From assembly GCF_000214375.1 (NCBI RefSeq), contig NC_015578.1:1240001-1304000 (forward strand): a stretch of DNA of 64,000 nt, written 5' to 3'. Positions 35,891-45,250 of the stretch are shown here, piece by piece. Below the pieces are notes generated by a model. That model saw only the letters and a program-made list of their open reading frames with translations. It made no database searches and was not told the origin of the DNA. Position numbers and translations under genes: made by a program. This DNA is from Treponema primitia ZAS-2. Lineage in GTDB: Bacteria; Spirochaetota; Spirochaetia; Treponematales; Breznakiellaceae. Position 1 is the stretch's first letter. Every line of letters starts with the position of its first letter.

Positions 35891-35948
35891 GGTCGCTGCC
35901 ACAATATAGTTATCATAAACCAAGAATTGCTATATACTAAAAGCCTCT

Positions 35949-37013
35949 ATGATTTTAATACTATGTTTTTTTCTTGCCCTGTCCTCCTGCGCCTCGGCGC
36001 CTCAGCCGCCTGATCCTGTTCCGGAACAGTCCCCAGATGATCCGGCTCGGGATATCCCGGCGGATGAGGAGGATGTACCTGAAATATTCGTCTATGGGGA
36101 AATACCCGACGACGCAAAGAATCTGCCGGTTCTGCTCTTTGATGAAATTTGGGGCTATGTGATGGCTGGCCGGGAACAGGCTTTGAAAACAAATTACCCC
36201 CTGAGCGATGTGGGATACTTTGGTGCTGAAATAGATGTCTACGGCAAACTTACCGATGTGCCCCGTCGGAGCAGGCTCCGCAGCTTTCCCGGGCGGGTCC
36301 ACCTGGTGGTGGTCTGTAACAGCATGGCCCTGACCCACTTTGTTCTGGAACCGGGAAGTCCGGTTCGAAAACAATTGGTGGCGGATCTCCTGGAAGCTTC
36401 AAGAGCTTACGATGGCTTGCAGATCGATTTTGAAAACATCCCCGCTAGGGATGGGGCCAATTTCCTTTCCTTCTTGCAGGATCTACGGGAGGGCCTGGGG
36501 AACCGGCTTTTTACCATTGCCCTGAAAGCCCGGACCAGAACCCTCCAGGATGATGCCTACGATTACGGGAAGATAAAGCCCCTGGTGGATCGGATTCTGG
36601 TAATGGCCTACGATGAGCATTGGTCCCGGGGTGAGCCGGGCCCCATCGCGTCCATGGGTTGGAGCCGCCAGGTGGCGGATTATGCCCTGAAAACCGTGGG
36701 CCCGGAAAAGCTGATCATGGGCCTGCCTTTTTACGGCCGGACCTGGGGAGACACAGACCCCTTCAGCGCTTACGTCTACTCGGGCATTGAGCGAATCAAA
36801 AGCGAAAACGCAATAACCGAGATCAACCGGGAAAACGGGGTTCCCAACTTTTCATATAATGTATCCGTAAAAATGTGGGCCTATTACGAGGATGTTTTTT
36901 CCCTGAATATCCGGAGCAGTCTGTACCTGGACATGGGTATTCGGTCCATAGGGTTCTGGCGTATCGGGCAGGAGGACCCCCTTATATGGAACTTCCTCCA
37001 AATAGCCAATTGA
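35949..37013 (+). CDS. Glycoside hydrolase family 18-type lipoprotein
   Basis: A 354-residue exported protein with lipobox LALSSC near residue 14 and a Pro/Asp/Glu linker. The GH18 barrel carries DGLQIDFE at 155-162, the DxxDxDxE motif with catalytic Glu162, and later VMAYDEHWSRGEPG and MGLPFYGRTWG. This subgroup resembles the spore-cortex hydrolases (SleL/YaaH type) that act on peptidoglycan N-acetylglucosamine, so a cell-wall or chitin-like substrate is likely. No LysM is present. It stands alone after the repeat region. Confidence 0.87.
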   Translation: MILILCFFLALSSCASAPQPPDPVPEQSPDDPARDIPADEEDVPEIFVYGEIPDDAKNLPVLLFDEIWGYVMAGREQALKTNYPLSDVGYFGAEIDVYGKLTDVPRRSRLRSFPGRVHLVVVCNSMALTHFVLEPGSPVRKQLVADLLEASRAYDGLQIDFENIPARDGANFLSFLQDLREGLGNRLFTIALKARTRTLQDDAYDYGKIKPLVDRILVMAYDEHWSRGEPGPIASMGWSRQVADYALKTVGPEKLIMGLPFYGRTWGDTDPFSAYVYSGIERIKSENAITEINRENGVPNFSYNVSVKMWAYYEDVFSLNIRSSLYLDMGIRSIGFWRIGQEDPLIWNFLQIAN

Positions 37014-37112
37014 TTGTTTTTATCGTTTTTATTATGTTTTGTTGTTCCTCTTGTGTAAAATCGGTGTATATGATATAAGGAAAGCGGATAATACGATCCA
37101 AAGGAGATAAGA

Positions 37113-37934
37113 ATGAAGAGAGGAATTATTCGTTTTGTTAAGGTTTTATTGGTAAGTAGCCTGATTCTGCCGGCGGCTCTGTTTGGGGGCGGAAAAAAGG
37201 ATGCGGCCCCCCAGTCTGCCCCGGTGGAACAGCATGAGCCGGTCACCATCCTGGTAGCCGCCGCTGCAAGCCTGGAATATTCATACGTGCAGCAGCTCAT
37301 CCCCCTGTTCCAGAGCAAGTACCCCTGGATCACCGTAGAGGGAACCTACGATAGTTCCGGTAAGCTCCAGACCCAGATTGAGTCGGGGCTCCAGGCTGAT
37401 GTGTTTATGTCCGCCGCTACCACCCAGATGGATAACCTGGTGGGCAAAAACCTCATAGCCCCGGATTCTGTAAAGCCCTTGTTGGAAAACAAGATCGTTC
37501 TGATCAAGCCCGCAGGGGGCGCCACCACGGTGACCGGTTTCCAGAACGCGACCCAGGCCCGGGTCATCGCCCTGGGAGACCCCGCCAGTGTGCCCGCAGG
37601 GCAATACGCCCGTGAAGCCTTTACCAGCCTGGGCATTTGGGACGCTGTGTCCGCCAAGGCTAGCCTGGGAACCAATGTCACGGAAGTGCTGAACTGGGTA
37701 GGGGAGGCCAGCGCTGAAGTGGGAGTGGTCTACGCTACCGATGCAGCCACCACCAAAAAGGTGGAAGTAATCGCCGAGGCCCCTGCGGGAAGCCTGGCCC
37801 GGAAGGTGATCTACCCCGTGGGAATCACCGCTTCCTCCGCACACCCCGCTGAGGCAAAACTGTTTGTGGATTTCCTCGCCTCCCCTGATGGTCTGGCTGT
37901 CTTTATAAGTTACGGTTTCGCCCCGAATCTATGA
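37113..37934 (+). CDS. modA: Molybdate ABC transporter, substrate-binding protein
   Basis: A 273-residue periplasmic binding protein with a signal (VLLVSSLILPAALFGGG). Landmarks of ModA are ILVAAAASLEYSYVQQLIPLF, TYDSSGKLQTQIESGLQADVFMSA and EVGVVYATDA. It binds molybdate or tungstate outside the membrane. AAGGAG precedes the ATG, and the stop overlaps the modB start (ATGA). Confidence 0.93.
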   Translation: MKRGIIRFVKVLLVSSLILPAALFGGGKKDAAPQSAPVEQHEPVTILVAAAASLEYSYVQQLIPLFQSKYPWITVEGTYDSSGKLQTQIESGLQADVFMSAATTQMDNLVGKNLIAPDSVKPLLENKIVLIKPAGGATTVTGFQNATQARVIALGDPASVPAGQYAREAFTSLGIWDAVSAKASLGTNVTEVLNWVGEASAEVGVVYATDAATTKKVEVIAEAPAGSLARKVIYPVGITASSAHPAEAKLFVDFLASPDGLAVFISYGFAPNL

Positions 37935-38632
37935 ATTTTTCGCCCATACTGATATCCATAAAAACCGCCTCTGCGGCGATTGTGGTTACCTTTTTTCTGG
38001 GCCTCTTCGCCGCCAAGTGGGTGGCAGGTATCAGGCGCCGTTTTCTCAAGATGATCCTGGACGGCATCCTGACCCTGCCCCTGGTACTGCCCCCCACGGT
38101 GGCGGGTTTTTTCCTGCTCTATATCTTCGGGGCCAGGCGTCCGGTGGGTCAATTCTTCCTGGATTATTTTAGCATACGCATCGCCTTTTCCTGGGGCGCC
38201 ACAGTCCTGGCGGCGGTGGCCATCTCCTTTCCCCTGATGTACCGTTCCGCCCGGGGCGCCCTGGAGCAGGTTGATGAAAACCTCATTTACGCCGCCCGTA
38301 CCCTGGGCCTTTCCGAGTGGAGCATATTCTGGCGCATCTGCCTGCCCACCGCCCTGCCGGGAATCGCTTCCGGCGGGGTCCTGGCCTTTGCCCGGGGCCT
38401 GGGGGAATTTGGCGCCACCGCCATGATCGCCGGCAACATAGCCGGCAAAACCCGGACCTTGCCCCTGGCTATCTATTCAGCAGTCGCCTCAGGGGACATG
38501 GAAAGCGCCTACACCCACGTGCTCATCATTGTGCTCATCTCCTTTGTGGTGGTGGCCCTGATGAACTACTTTACGGTGTTAGAGGGGAAGGCCTTCACCG
38601 GGCGCGGACGTGGCAGCAGGCGGTCCCGGTGA
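37931..38632 (+). CDS. modB: Molybdate ABC transporter, permease
   Basis: A 233-residue permease with about five membrane helices. It has the coupling-helix EAA loop (ARTLGLSEWSIFWRICLPTALPGIASG) and GEFGATAMIAGN, typical of ModB. It overlaps modA by 4 bp and modC by 4 bp (GTGA), so the three are translated as a unit. Confidence 0.94.
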   Translation: MNFSPILISIKTASAAIVVTFFLGLFAAKWVAGIRRRFLKMILDGILTLPLVLPPTVAGFFLLYIFGARRPVGQFFLDYFSIRIAFSWGATVLAAVAISFPLMYRSARGALEQVDENLIYAARTLGLSEWSIFWRICLPTALPGIASGGVLAFARGLGEFGATAMIAGNIAGKTRTLPLAIYSAVASGDMESAYTHVLIIVLISFVVVALMNYFTVLEGKAFTGRGRGSRRSR

Positions 38633-39705
38633 GTATTAGTGTTACTGTGCGCAAGCGCCTGTCCCGGCAGTTCACCCTGGAAACGGAATTCAAAACCGGC
38701 GAAGGCTGCCTGGGGATACTGGGCGCTTCGGGCTGCGGGAAGAGCATGACCCTCAAGTGTATAGCCGGCATTGAAACCCCTGACGAAGGCTTTATCTCGG
38801 TTAACGGCCGGGTCCTTTTTGATTCTGCAAAGGGAATCAACCTCAAGCCCCAGGAACGCCGGGTGGGCTACCTCTTTCAGAATTACGCCCTTTTCCCCCG
38901 GATGACTGTACTGGGTAATATCACTGTGGGCCTCTCCGGTCCTGGTTCTGAAAACACCGCCCTGGCCCGCACCTGGCTTAAGCGCTTCGGCATTGAGGAC
39001 TTAGAAGACCGGTATCCGGCCCAGCTTTCCGGGGGCCAGCAACAGCGGGCCGCCCTGGCCCGTATGCTTATCCGGGAGCCGGAACTACTGCTGCTGGACG
39101 AGCCTTTTTCCGCCCTGGACAGTTTTCTTAGGGAACAGATGCAGCTTCAGCTGCTGGAACTTCTGGGGGTCCATCGGGATATAATCATGGTGACCCACAG
39201 CCGGGACGAGGTGTACAAGATCTGCGATGAACTTTTAGTCATGGACGCCGGCCGCTCCCTTGCCCAGGGCAATACCCGAGAACTATTTCTGAACCCCGAT
39301 ACGGTGCAGACCGCCCGGCTTACGGGGTGCAAAAATATTTCCCCTATCAAGTGGACAGGCCCCCAGGAAGCCTGCGCCCTGGACTGGGGCCTCCAACTTC
39401 GTATGCCGGTTCCCGCGGATACCCGCATTACCCACATCGGCATACGGGCCCACGACTTTGTCCCGGTTTCGGATAGTGGAACTGCTGCCTCCGGGGAAAA
39501 ATTTAACCAAGTACGGATCAAAGTGACGGTCAGTTCTGAATCCCCCTTTGAGCGCATCGTCCTATTTACCAATGCCGACACCCCCGGGCAGGCAACTGAA
39601 CTCTGGTGGTTGTACAGTAAGTATACCCGGTGTATAATACCTGAACGGCTCTTTATTCCCCCGGAGGCGATCTTGCCCCTGAGGGAGATGATACCGGCGG
39701 GGTGA
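38629..39705 (+). CDS. modC: Molybdate ABC transporter, ATP-binding protein
   Basis: A 358-residue ATPase starting at GTG 38629 within the modB stop. Walker A is GASGCGKS, signature LSGGQQQRAALARM, Walker B LLLLDEPFSALD. The C-terminal ~120 residues form a regulatory TOBE/Mop-like region (THIGIRAHDFVPVSDSG). It energises uptake of molybdate, needed by nitrogenase encoded 15 kb downstream. Confidence 0.93.
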   Translation: MSISVTVRKRLSRQFTLETEFKTGEGCLGILGASGCGKSMTLKCIAGIETPDEGFISVNGRVLFDSAKGINLKPQERRVGYLFQNYALFPRMTVLGNITVGLSGPGSENTALARTWLKRFGIEDLEDRYPAQLSGGQQQRAALARMLIREPELLLLDEPFSALDSFLREQMQLQLLELLGVHRDIIMVTHSRDEVYKICDELLVMDAGRSLAQGNTRELFLNPDTVQTARLTGCKNISPIKWTGPQEACALDWGLQLRMPVPADTRITHIGIRAHDFVPVSDSGTAASGEKFNQVRIKVTVSSESPFERIVLFTNADTPGQATELWWLYSKYTRCIIPERLFIPPEAILPLREMIPAG

Positions 39706-39736
39706 AACAGCCCCGTACATTTTCCGGAGGTAGAGT

Positions 39737-39949
39737 ATGAAAATCAGTGCGCGGAATCAGTTAAAAGGAAAGGTCCTGAGTATTAAGGAAGGGGCGGTGA
39801 ACGGCATCGTACTCCTGGATATAGGGGGCGGAAACAAGATTTCTTCTACCATCTCCATAGATGCCATAAAGGAGCTGGGCCTTACGGTGGGCAGCGAAGC
39901 CTACGCCATCATCAAGGCCACCTCGGTGATGATCGGCATCGACCACTAA
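39737..39949 (+). CDS. mop: Molbindin (single Mop/TOBE domain)
   Basis: A 70-residue protein with the whole Mop fold: MKISARNQLKGKVLSIKEGAVN, then ISSTISIDAIKELGL and VGSEAYAIIKATSVMIGID. Free molbindins form hexamers that store molybdate. GGAGG precedes the ATG, and the gene follows modC by 31 bp. Its stop overlaps the convergent padR stop by 4 bp. Confidence 0.93.
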   Translation: MKISARNQLKGKVLSIKEGAVNGIVLLDIGGGNKISSTISIDAIKELGLTVGSEAYAIIKATSVMIGIDH

Positions 39950-40503
39950 GAGTCCATGATACGTTTTAACAGGGCTATGCTCCGTTCAAACCATTGGATA
40001 TCTGCCTGTTCACGGTAAATAGTCAGTTCCAGGGCAAGGTAGTCCCCCCGGTCAGCCCGACTGAGCAGGGTGGGATCGATTTCGTCGTAGCTTTTTTCAA
40101 GCCGTATGGCGTACCGTTCTCGGCGAACCTTCAGCTGGGATTCCAGTTGGGTAAGCAGATTGGCGTCACTCATGCTGCCGGAAAAGTAGAGCCGTAGTTT
40201 GAACACATCCTTGGTGTTTAATTCCATCGGTTCATCCCGGGTAAGCCATTGTAAAAATTCGTCCTGCCCCGGTTTGGTAAGGGTATAGAGTTTCTTTTCC
40301 AGTTTTCCCTGGGACACCACATCAAACACTACCAATGCTTCATCCACCAGTTTTTTCAGTTCCGGATAAATCTGGCTATGGGTGGCGTTCCAGTACCGCA
40401 GGAGCCCGTGGCTGAATTCCTTGCTTAAATCATAACCGGTCATCGGTTCACGGGAGAGCAGGCCCAGGATGGCGTATTTTAAGGTGCGAACTTCATTTTT
40501 CAT
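39946..40503 (-). CDS. PadR-family transcriptional regulator
   Basis: A 185-residue PadR-type regulator: winged helix (LKYAILGLLSREPMTGYDLSKEF, SQIYPELKKLVDEALV) and a C-terminal helical domain (Vir_act_alpha_C type). PadR proteins often respond to phenolic acids. It is divergent from the corrinoid protein gene at 40623, so that gene is a likely target, which fits use of methoxylated aromatics. Confidence 0.88.
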   Translation of the reverse strand: MKNEVRTLKYAILGLLSREPMTGYDLSKEFSHGLLRYWNATHSQIYPELKKLVDEALVVFDVVSQGKLEKKLYTLTKPGQDEFLQWLTRDEPMELNTKDVFKLRLYFSGSMSDANLLTQLESQLKVRRERYAIRLEKSYDEIDPTLLSRADRGDYLALELTIYREQADIQWFERSIALLKRIMDS

Positions 40504-40537
40504 CTATGCTATAACAGATAATACACTTTTCCGGGGG

Positions 40538-40549
40538 AATTGATCAATT
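40538..40549. promoter_or_regulatory. Palindrome in the padR promoter
   Basis: A perfect 12-bp palindrome, AATTGATCAATT, in the divergent region. Read on the minus strand it includes TTGATC, 18 bases before TATTAT, a possible padR promoter, so it could be an autoregulatory operator. Confidence 0.4.
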
Positions 40550-40568
40550 ATCCTAAAACAGGTATTTC

Positions 40569-40597
40569 TTGACATATCAGGATAAACATACTAAAAT
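40569..40597 (+). promoter_or_regulatory. Sigma-70 promoter of the first corrinoid protein gene
   Basis: TTGACA (40569-40574), 17 bases, TAAAAT (40592-40597). The spacing and both boxes are close to consensus. Transcription would start near 40604, which rules out the upstream TTG start. Confidence 0.75.
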
Positions 40598-40622
40598 AGA
40601 CCCAGCTGATAGGATGGTTCAC

Positions 40623-41249
40623 GTGGGCAGGATCAAGGACTCTTTGTTTAAGCTGGAAGATGAGAAAGTTTTAGCGGAAGTACAAAAGACCCTGGACGCC
40701 GGGGTTCCCCCGGAAAAAGTTCTGGAAGAATGTAAGACCGCCATGGTCGCTTTCAGCGAGGCCTTTTTGCAAGGAAAGATGTTCGTCTCGGACCTCCTCA
40801 TTTCCGGGGTAATTTTTGAAGATATCAACAAACTGGTGATGCCCAGGATGAAAGCCTCGGCGGCGAAAAAAAACGCCGGCAAGGTAGTCATCGGTACGGT
40901 AAAAAATGATATTCACAACATAGGGAAAATTTTCGTATCCAACATGCTGGCTGCCTCAGGTTTTGAGGTCATCGATGTGGGGGTTGATGTGCCCCCGAAA
41001 AACTTTATCGAGGCCGTAGGGGACAGCAACGCCCGGGCCCTTGCCATGTCATGCCTTCTGGCTAACTGTTATGATTCCATTAAGGAAACTGTCGAAGCCC
41101 TGGAAAAAGCGGGGCTTCGGGATCGGGTGAAGATCATCATAGGCGGCGGCTGGGTGGACGCCCATGTGGTCAGATACTCCGGGGCAGATGCCTTTGGGTT
41201 CAATCCCCAGCAATGCGTTCATTTTTGTGAGGAAGTGTACGCCCGGTGA
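40623..41249 (+). CDS. Corrinoid (B12-binding) methyltransferase protein, copy 1
   Basis: The 208-residue protein carries a methyl group on cobalamin. A helical cap (about 1-85) precedes the Rossmann domain with D96-I-H98-N-I-G101, the DxHxxG motif whose His ligates cobalt, then the SCLL and GGGWVDAHV motifs. Start GTG 40623 is chosen because it aligns with the paralogue at 45918 and has AGGATG 6 bases upstream; ATG 40614 is the alternative. It is 64% similar by eye to that paralogue but has no methyltransferase next to it. Confidence 0.9.
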   Translation: MGRIKDSLFKLEDEKVLAEVQKTLDAGVPPEKVLEECKTAMVAFSEAFLQGKMFVSDLLISGVIFEDINKLVMPRMKASAAKKNAGKVVIGTVKNDIHNIGKIFVSNMLAASGFEVIDVGVDVPPKNFIEAVGDSNARALAMSCLLANCYDSIKETVEALEKAGLRDRVKIIIGGGWVDAHVVRYSGADAFGFNPQQCVHFCEEVYAR

Positions 41250-41600
41250 GGCGGGCTCTGCGGTGCGTATCTATTGAATAGGGGATAATATAAAAATAAT
41301 GACCAATAATAATATTGGACAAATAAGATTGCTCGTCTTTATTCGCAAGCGGGTTTAATACCCTCTGCACACTTTCGCGTGCGAGCTTTAGGGCGGTTTT
41401 ATCCCGGTAAAAACCCTGGATTGTAGTGGTTTTAAACCCGCATACAATCCATACCTTACAGAACAACATACCCAGTTGCTCTGCAGCGGGGTATGTTGAT
41501 TCAATATTTCCCTCCAAAAATTCCCTAAAAAAAACAAATATTTTAGGCTTACTAAAGCAAATTTCCCCTCGATGACATCTCTTTGGCAAGGAGAATTGTT
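41250..41600. other. Intergenic region without a recognised gene
   Basis: An AT-rich 351-bp gap. The minus strand has an open frame (about 41200-41589) with some protein-like character (AAEQLGMLFCKVWIVCGFKT), but it has no ribosome site and overlaps the corrinoid gene. It could be a decayed gene fragment. No promoter is clear; an AAGGAG site for the next gene lies at its end. Confidence 0.4.
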
Positions 41601-42521
41601 ATGATTGATACAAACCCCAGCCAAAATCCCGAAAATACCGGCTTGAAAAAGCGGGTGCAACTTAGCCCGGAAGACGACCCACTGGATATCACCCGCGACC
41701 CTGTCTTCAAGGCCGTGCTGACCAGAGAAACCCCCGAGTCCCGCAATGCCCTGCGTTGCCTCGTCTCCGCTGCCATCGGGCAGCCGGTTACCGTTATTTC
41801 CGTTGTCGCCAACGAGCCCCCGGTCAACGATATCCGGGATCGCCAGATCCGCTACGATATTTCAATCAGGTTTAACGATGGTAATCTGGGTAATATCGAA
41901 ATGACCCTATACCCGGATACGCATGAACATCTCAGGCAGGAATGCCACCTCGCCTGGCTCTTTGCCACCCAGGACATCAGGGGAATTGAACACCGCTATG
42001 GGGATCTACAGCCCGCTTACCAAATATCTCTTCTGGGCGAGAACCTCCACAAGGATGATGTACTGGTCCATCGATTCCGGTATTACGATCCGGAGCATAA
42101 CTTGTCATTCGGGGGGCTGACCTCTATAATTGACATAGAGTTACCGAAAGCGGAGCAGTTCCTGGCAAAACCGGTTTCTGGAATGACGGAGATTGAGCGC
42201 TGGGCGGTATTTTTCCGGTATATCCAGGATTTTGAGCAGCGGGAACTGATCAATGATCTACTTGACCAGGAGGAGGGCCTAGCCATGGCAACGGCGGAAC
42301 TTTTAACGGTGAGCAAGGACGATGAAATGCGGGCCCGGCTTGAGAGCCAGCTCAAGAACCAACTGGATTGGCAGAGCGGCATGGTAAATGCGAAACAGGA
42401 CGGAGAAGCCGTCGGGTATGAGAAGGCTAAAAGGGAATACACAGGGATAATCGGGGAGAAGGACGCAAAAATCCAGGCTTTGGAGCAAAAATTGCGGGAC
42501 TTGGGGCTGACGGCGGAGTAA
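41601..42521 (+). CDS. Rpn/PD-(D/E)XK nuclease-family transposase-like protein, copy 2
   Basis: A 306-residue paralogue of the protein at 19063-19989, about 65% identical by eye over its first 250 residues. It has the same landmarks: DPVFKAVLTRETPESRNALR, RYDISIRFNDGNLGNIEMTLYP, GLTSIIDIELPKAEQFL, and a charged coiled-coil tail. The start is ATG 41601 after AAGGAGAA. The tails of the two copies differ in length, as is common for Rpn-type families. Confidence 0.82.
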   Translation: MIDTNPSQNPENTGLKKRVQLSPEDDPLDITRDPVFKAVLTRETPESRNALRCLVSAAIGQPVTVISVVANEPPVNDIRDRQIRYDISIRFNDGNLGNIEMTLYPDTHEHLRQECHLAWLFATQDIRGIEHRYGDLQPAYQISLLGENLHKDDVLVHRFRYYDPEHNLSFGGLTSIIDIELPKAEQFLAKPVSGMTEIERWAVFFRYIQDFEQRELINDLLDQEEGLAMATAELLTVSKDDEMRARLESQLKNQLDWQSGMVNAKQDGEAVGYEKAKREYTGIIGEKDAKIQALEQKLRDLGLTAE

Positions 42522-42587
42522 ATTCCCAAGACGAAAGCCGTTGAGATGCGGAGCGCTTAGCCGCTACGGCGAAAGGGGCAGACTCGC

Positions 42588-45014
42588 TTACTTTTTCGAA
42601 GCCGCTGCATTTCGCAGGGCGCTGTAAAATATATCGACGTCAATAGGTTTGGTCAGGTGGTCTTCCATGCCCAGGGCAATGCAGCGCTCCTTTTCCTCGG
42701 GGAACGCATGGGCGGTCAGCGCATAAACCGGCATGTCCTTGTATTCGGGAGTTTCCTTGATGATCCGGGTAGCCTCGTAACCGTCCATAACCGGCATTTG
42801 GAGATCCATCAGCACCAGGTCAAAGGGCGGAAGCTGCGACTTGGCTTTATCGGAAAGAATATCCAAAGCTTCCTGGCCGTTTTGCGCCGTGGTAACTTCC
42901 ATGCCAACCGCACTGAGGAGTTCCTGAACGATCATAGCGTTAATTTCATTGTCTTCTACCAGTAGAACGCGTACGCCATGCAATACGGCATTTTCAGTAT
43001 TCGCCGGCGCCGTATCCTTGGCTACCCGGGGAACTTCGTTAGCTATGCGGAGAACTTCGTTGAAAGCGGCGGTTTTTTCCGCTGCCCCTGGCACTGCCAA
43101 CGGCTCCGCCAGGGGAGCAGCCAGCGGGAAGGTACAGGAAAACAGGAAGGTTGTTCCGTTTTTCAGTTCACTGGTGGCGGAAATTTTTCCGCCCATGAGC
43201 TCCACTATTTCACGGGTGACCGCAAGCCCCATGCCTGCCCCTCCGTATTTACGGGTTGCGGAATTATCCGCCTGGTCAAAGGCGGCGAATAGTTTTTCCA
43301 TCTGATCCCGGCTCATGCCTATGCCCGTATCCCGAACCGCAAAGTCCAGGGTAGCACTAGTACTGTCATGTTTGGATACGATCGCACGAACCGTGATGGA
43401 ACCTTTTTCGGTAAACTTATATGCGTTACCGATAAGGTTGGTAAAGATCTGCCTTAGCCGTTGTTCGTCTCCCACAATGGAGGTAGGCAGGGCAGAATCC
43501 AGTTCAAAGCGCAGATCAAGCGATGAGTTTTTGTTTTTCTCCCGGAAAAATACCGAAAGTTCATCGAACATTTTACGTATATCAAAGGGGGCATTTTTTA
43601 GTTTCATGTGCCCTTCTTCGGCTTCGGAAAAATCGAGGATATCATTGACCAGGCCGAGCAGGGTTGCGGAAGCGCCTTTTATTTTTTCAATGTAGTCCCG
43701 CTGTTTGTCGTCCACATTGGTTTTAAGCAGGAGATCGTTCAGCCCCATAACGGCATTCAAGGGTGTGCGAATCTCATGGCTTATGTTTGCCATAAAGAGG
43801 CCTTTCGCCTTATTTGCATCCACCGCTTCTTTCATGGCGCCGTTCAGTTTTTCTACCATGAACTTAAATGCCTTTGACAGGGCTCCGATTTCATCATTGC
43901 TTTTTATAAGAGGCACCTCGGTATCAAAATGGCCTTCCCCCAGGGTTTTGGCCGTATCCGAAAGTATAAGTATAGGTTTTGTAACGCTTCTTACAATAAA
44001 ATATAAAATAATTGCGATTACAAATATTGCGATAAGTGAAACCAGGATAACGTAATTACGAATACTGTCGGCATTGGCCAGAATTTTTGCCATAGGGATA
44101 CTGACTGCAACTGACCAGGGATTCGTAACACTGCTGAATTGGATGGGCATATATACGGTATAAAAATTCTTACCCGTTGAAATATACATTTCGCCGCTAT
44201 TTATGGCGCTTTTGATCTCATCAATATGTTGAAGCCGGCTCTGGCCTTCCACCAAAGTTTCCTCTAAATCCTTTCCCAAATAATCTTTATTGGGATGGGC
44301 TATAACAGCGCCTGAATGTGAAATAATTTCCGTATAGCCTTCCTGCCCGTGGGGGTTTACCTTGTCGACCATTTCCTGGAGCTTGTCCAGGACGATGTCG
44401 GAAGAGATGATGCCAATAAATTTATCACTATGAATAATCGGAAAAATCAGACTGGCCAGCATAACTGTTCTTCCCTGAAGCCCATAAGGGTAGGGGTCGG
44501 TGATATATTCATGGCGTTCAGCCTTGGGAACAATATACCAGTCTTCGCTGTCAATGTCGGGCAGAAATTCAACGTCGATATTGCCCCCCAGTTTGTTCCA
44601 ATAGGGGGCATAGCGCCCGGTCTCGTCATAGGCCGGCCCCTGCCCTGCATACTGGGCGTCCTTCCCGTCCATGGCGTTAGGGTCATAGGCGATACAAAAA
44701 GCGGTGATGTATTCCTTATTCGCCAGGGCATTCTTGAGTATGTCATTCATCATATCCCGGTCGGTAAGGTTATAATCCTTTAAGGTTTCAAAAACCGTTG
44801 AGAATGTTTCCGCAGTTATCCGGGCGCCCTGCAATTCCGCAATAATTGCGTTTTTGTATTTATCCGCCGTTTCCTGGGCCAGGCTGAAAGCGTCTTTCTG
44901 GGCCATTTCGATAGACCTGTTGGAAACGATTATGGTAAGGGTCAGGAACGAAACGATGACAACCGCCGAAACCAGGAAGAAAATCTTAAATTTCAGGCTT
45001 AAATTTTTGAACAT
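42588..45014 (-). CDS. Hybrid sensor histidine kinase with Cache domain
   Basis: An 808-residue protein. There is one membrane helix near residues 12-30, then a periplasmic double-Cache domain (about 40-310, with AYDPNAMDGKDAQYAGQGP, YEYITDPYPYGLQG-like motifs), and a second helix (~322-345). HAMP, HisKA with MANISHEIRTPLNAVMGL (His413), HATPase (NLIGNAYKFTEKG; GAGMGLAVTREIV) and a receiver with LVLMDLQMPVMDGYEA (Asp737) follow. Cache domains of this type bind small metabolites. The partner regulator is not in view. Confidence 0.9.
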   Translation of the reverse strand: MFKNLSLKFKIFFLVSAVVIVSFLTLTIIVSNRSIEMAQKDAFSLAQETADKYKNAIIAELQGARITAETFSTVFETLKDYNLTDRDMMNDILKNALANKEYITAFCIAYDPNAMDGKDAQYAGQGPAYDETGRYAPYWNKLGGNIDVEFLPDIDSEDWYIVPKAERHEYITDPYPYGLQGRTVMLASLIFPIIHSDKFIGIISSDIVLDKLQEMVDKVNPHGQEGYTEIISHSGAVIAHPNKDYLGKDLEETLVEGQSRLQHIDEIKSAINSGEMYISTGKNFYTVYMPIQFSSVTNPWSVAVSIPMAKILANADSIRNYVILVSLIAIFVIAIILYFIVRSVTKPILILSDTAKTLGEGHFDTEVPLIKSNDEIGALSKAFKFMVEKLNGAMKEAVDANKAKGLFMANISHEIRTPLNAVMGLNDLLLKTNVDDKQRDYIEKIKGASATLLGLVNDILDFSEAEEGHMKLKNAPFDIRKMFDELSVFFREKNKNSSLDLRFELDSALPTSIVGDEQRLRQIFTNLIGNAYKFTEKGSITVRAIVSKHDSTSATLDFAVRDTGIGMSRDQMEKLFAAFDQADNSATRKYGGAGMGLAVTREIVELMGGKISATSELKNGTTFLFSCTFPLAAPLAEPLAVPGAAEKTAAFNEVLRIANEVPRVAKDTAPANTENAVLHGVRVLLVEDNEINAMIVQELLSAVGMEVTTAQNGQEALDILSDKAKSQLPPFDLVLMDLQMPVMDGYEATRIIKETPEYKDMPVYALTAHAFPEEKERCIALGMEDHLTKPIDVDIFYSALRNAAASKK

Positions 45015-45194
45015 AATTTATCCTTGAGCATATATTATCGAATATTATAACATTCTATGAAAGATCGTGTAAACGGTATGCGTTGAACAGAGTCCTAAAT
45101 TTCCATTAATCCATATATATTGTATTTAATATATATTATTATGTATTTGAGAGTAAGTGCCTGGCGCCATAATTATTTGGGAATGATGAACTCT

Positions 45195-45208
45195 CCGACT
45201 AAAGTCGG
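45195..45208. repeat. Intergenic copy of the CCGACT palindromic element
   Basis: CCGACTAAAGTCGG. Read on the minus strand it is CCGACTTTAGTCGG, preceded by ACTTACAACG and followed by GAGAGTTC, matching the flanks of the transglycosylase copy at 24635. It lies after the antitoxin gene. Confidence 0.7.
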
Positions 45209-45250
45209 CGTTGTAAGTTGTGCTCAAGTCTTTAGGGCGAGGTTGTTGAT

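Noticed and set aside
41200-41589. Minus-strand open frame of 129 residues
   Set aside because: No ribosome site, partly overlaps the corrinoid gene, and no family recognised; noted only as a possible fragment.
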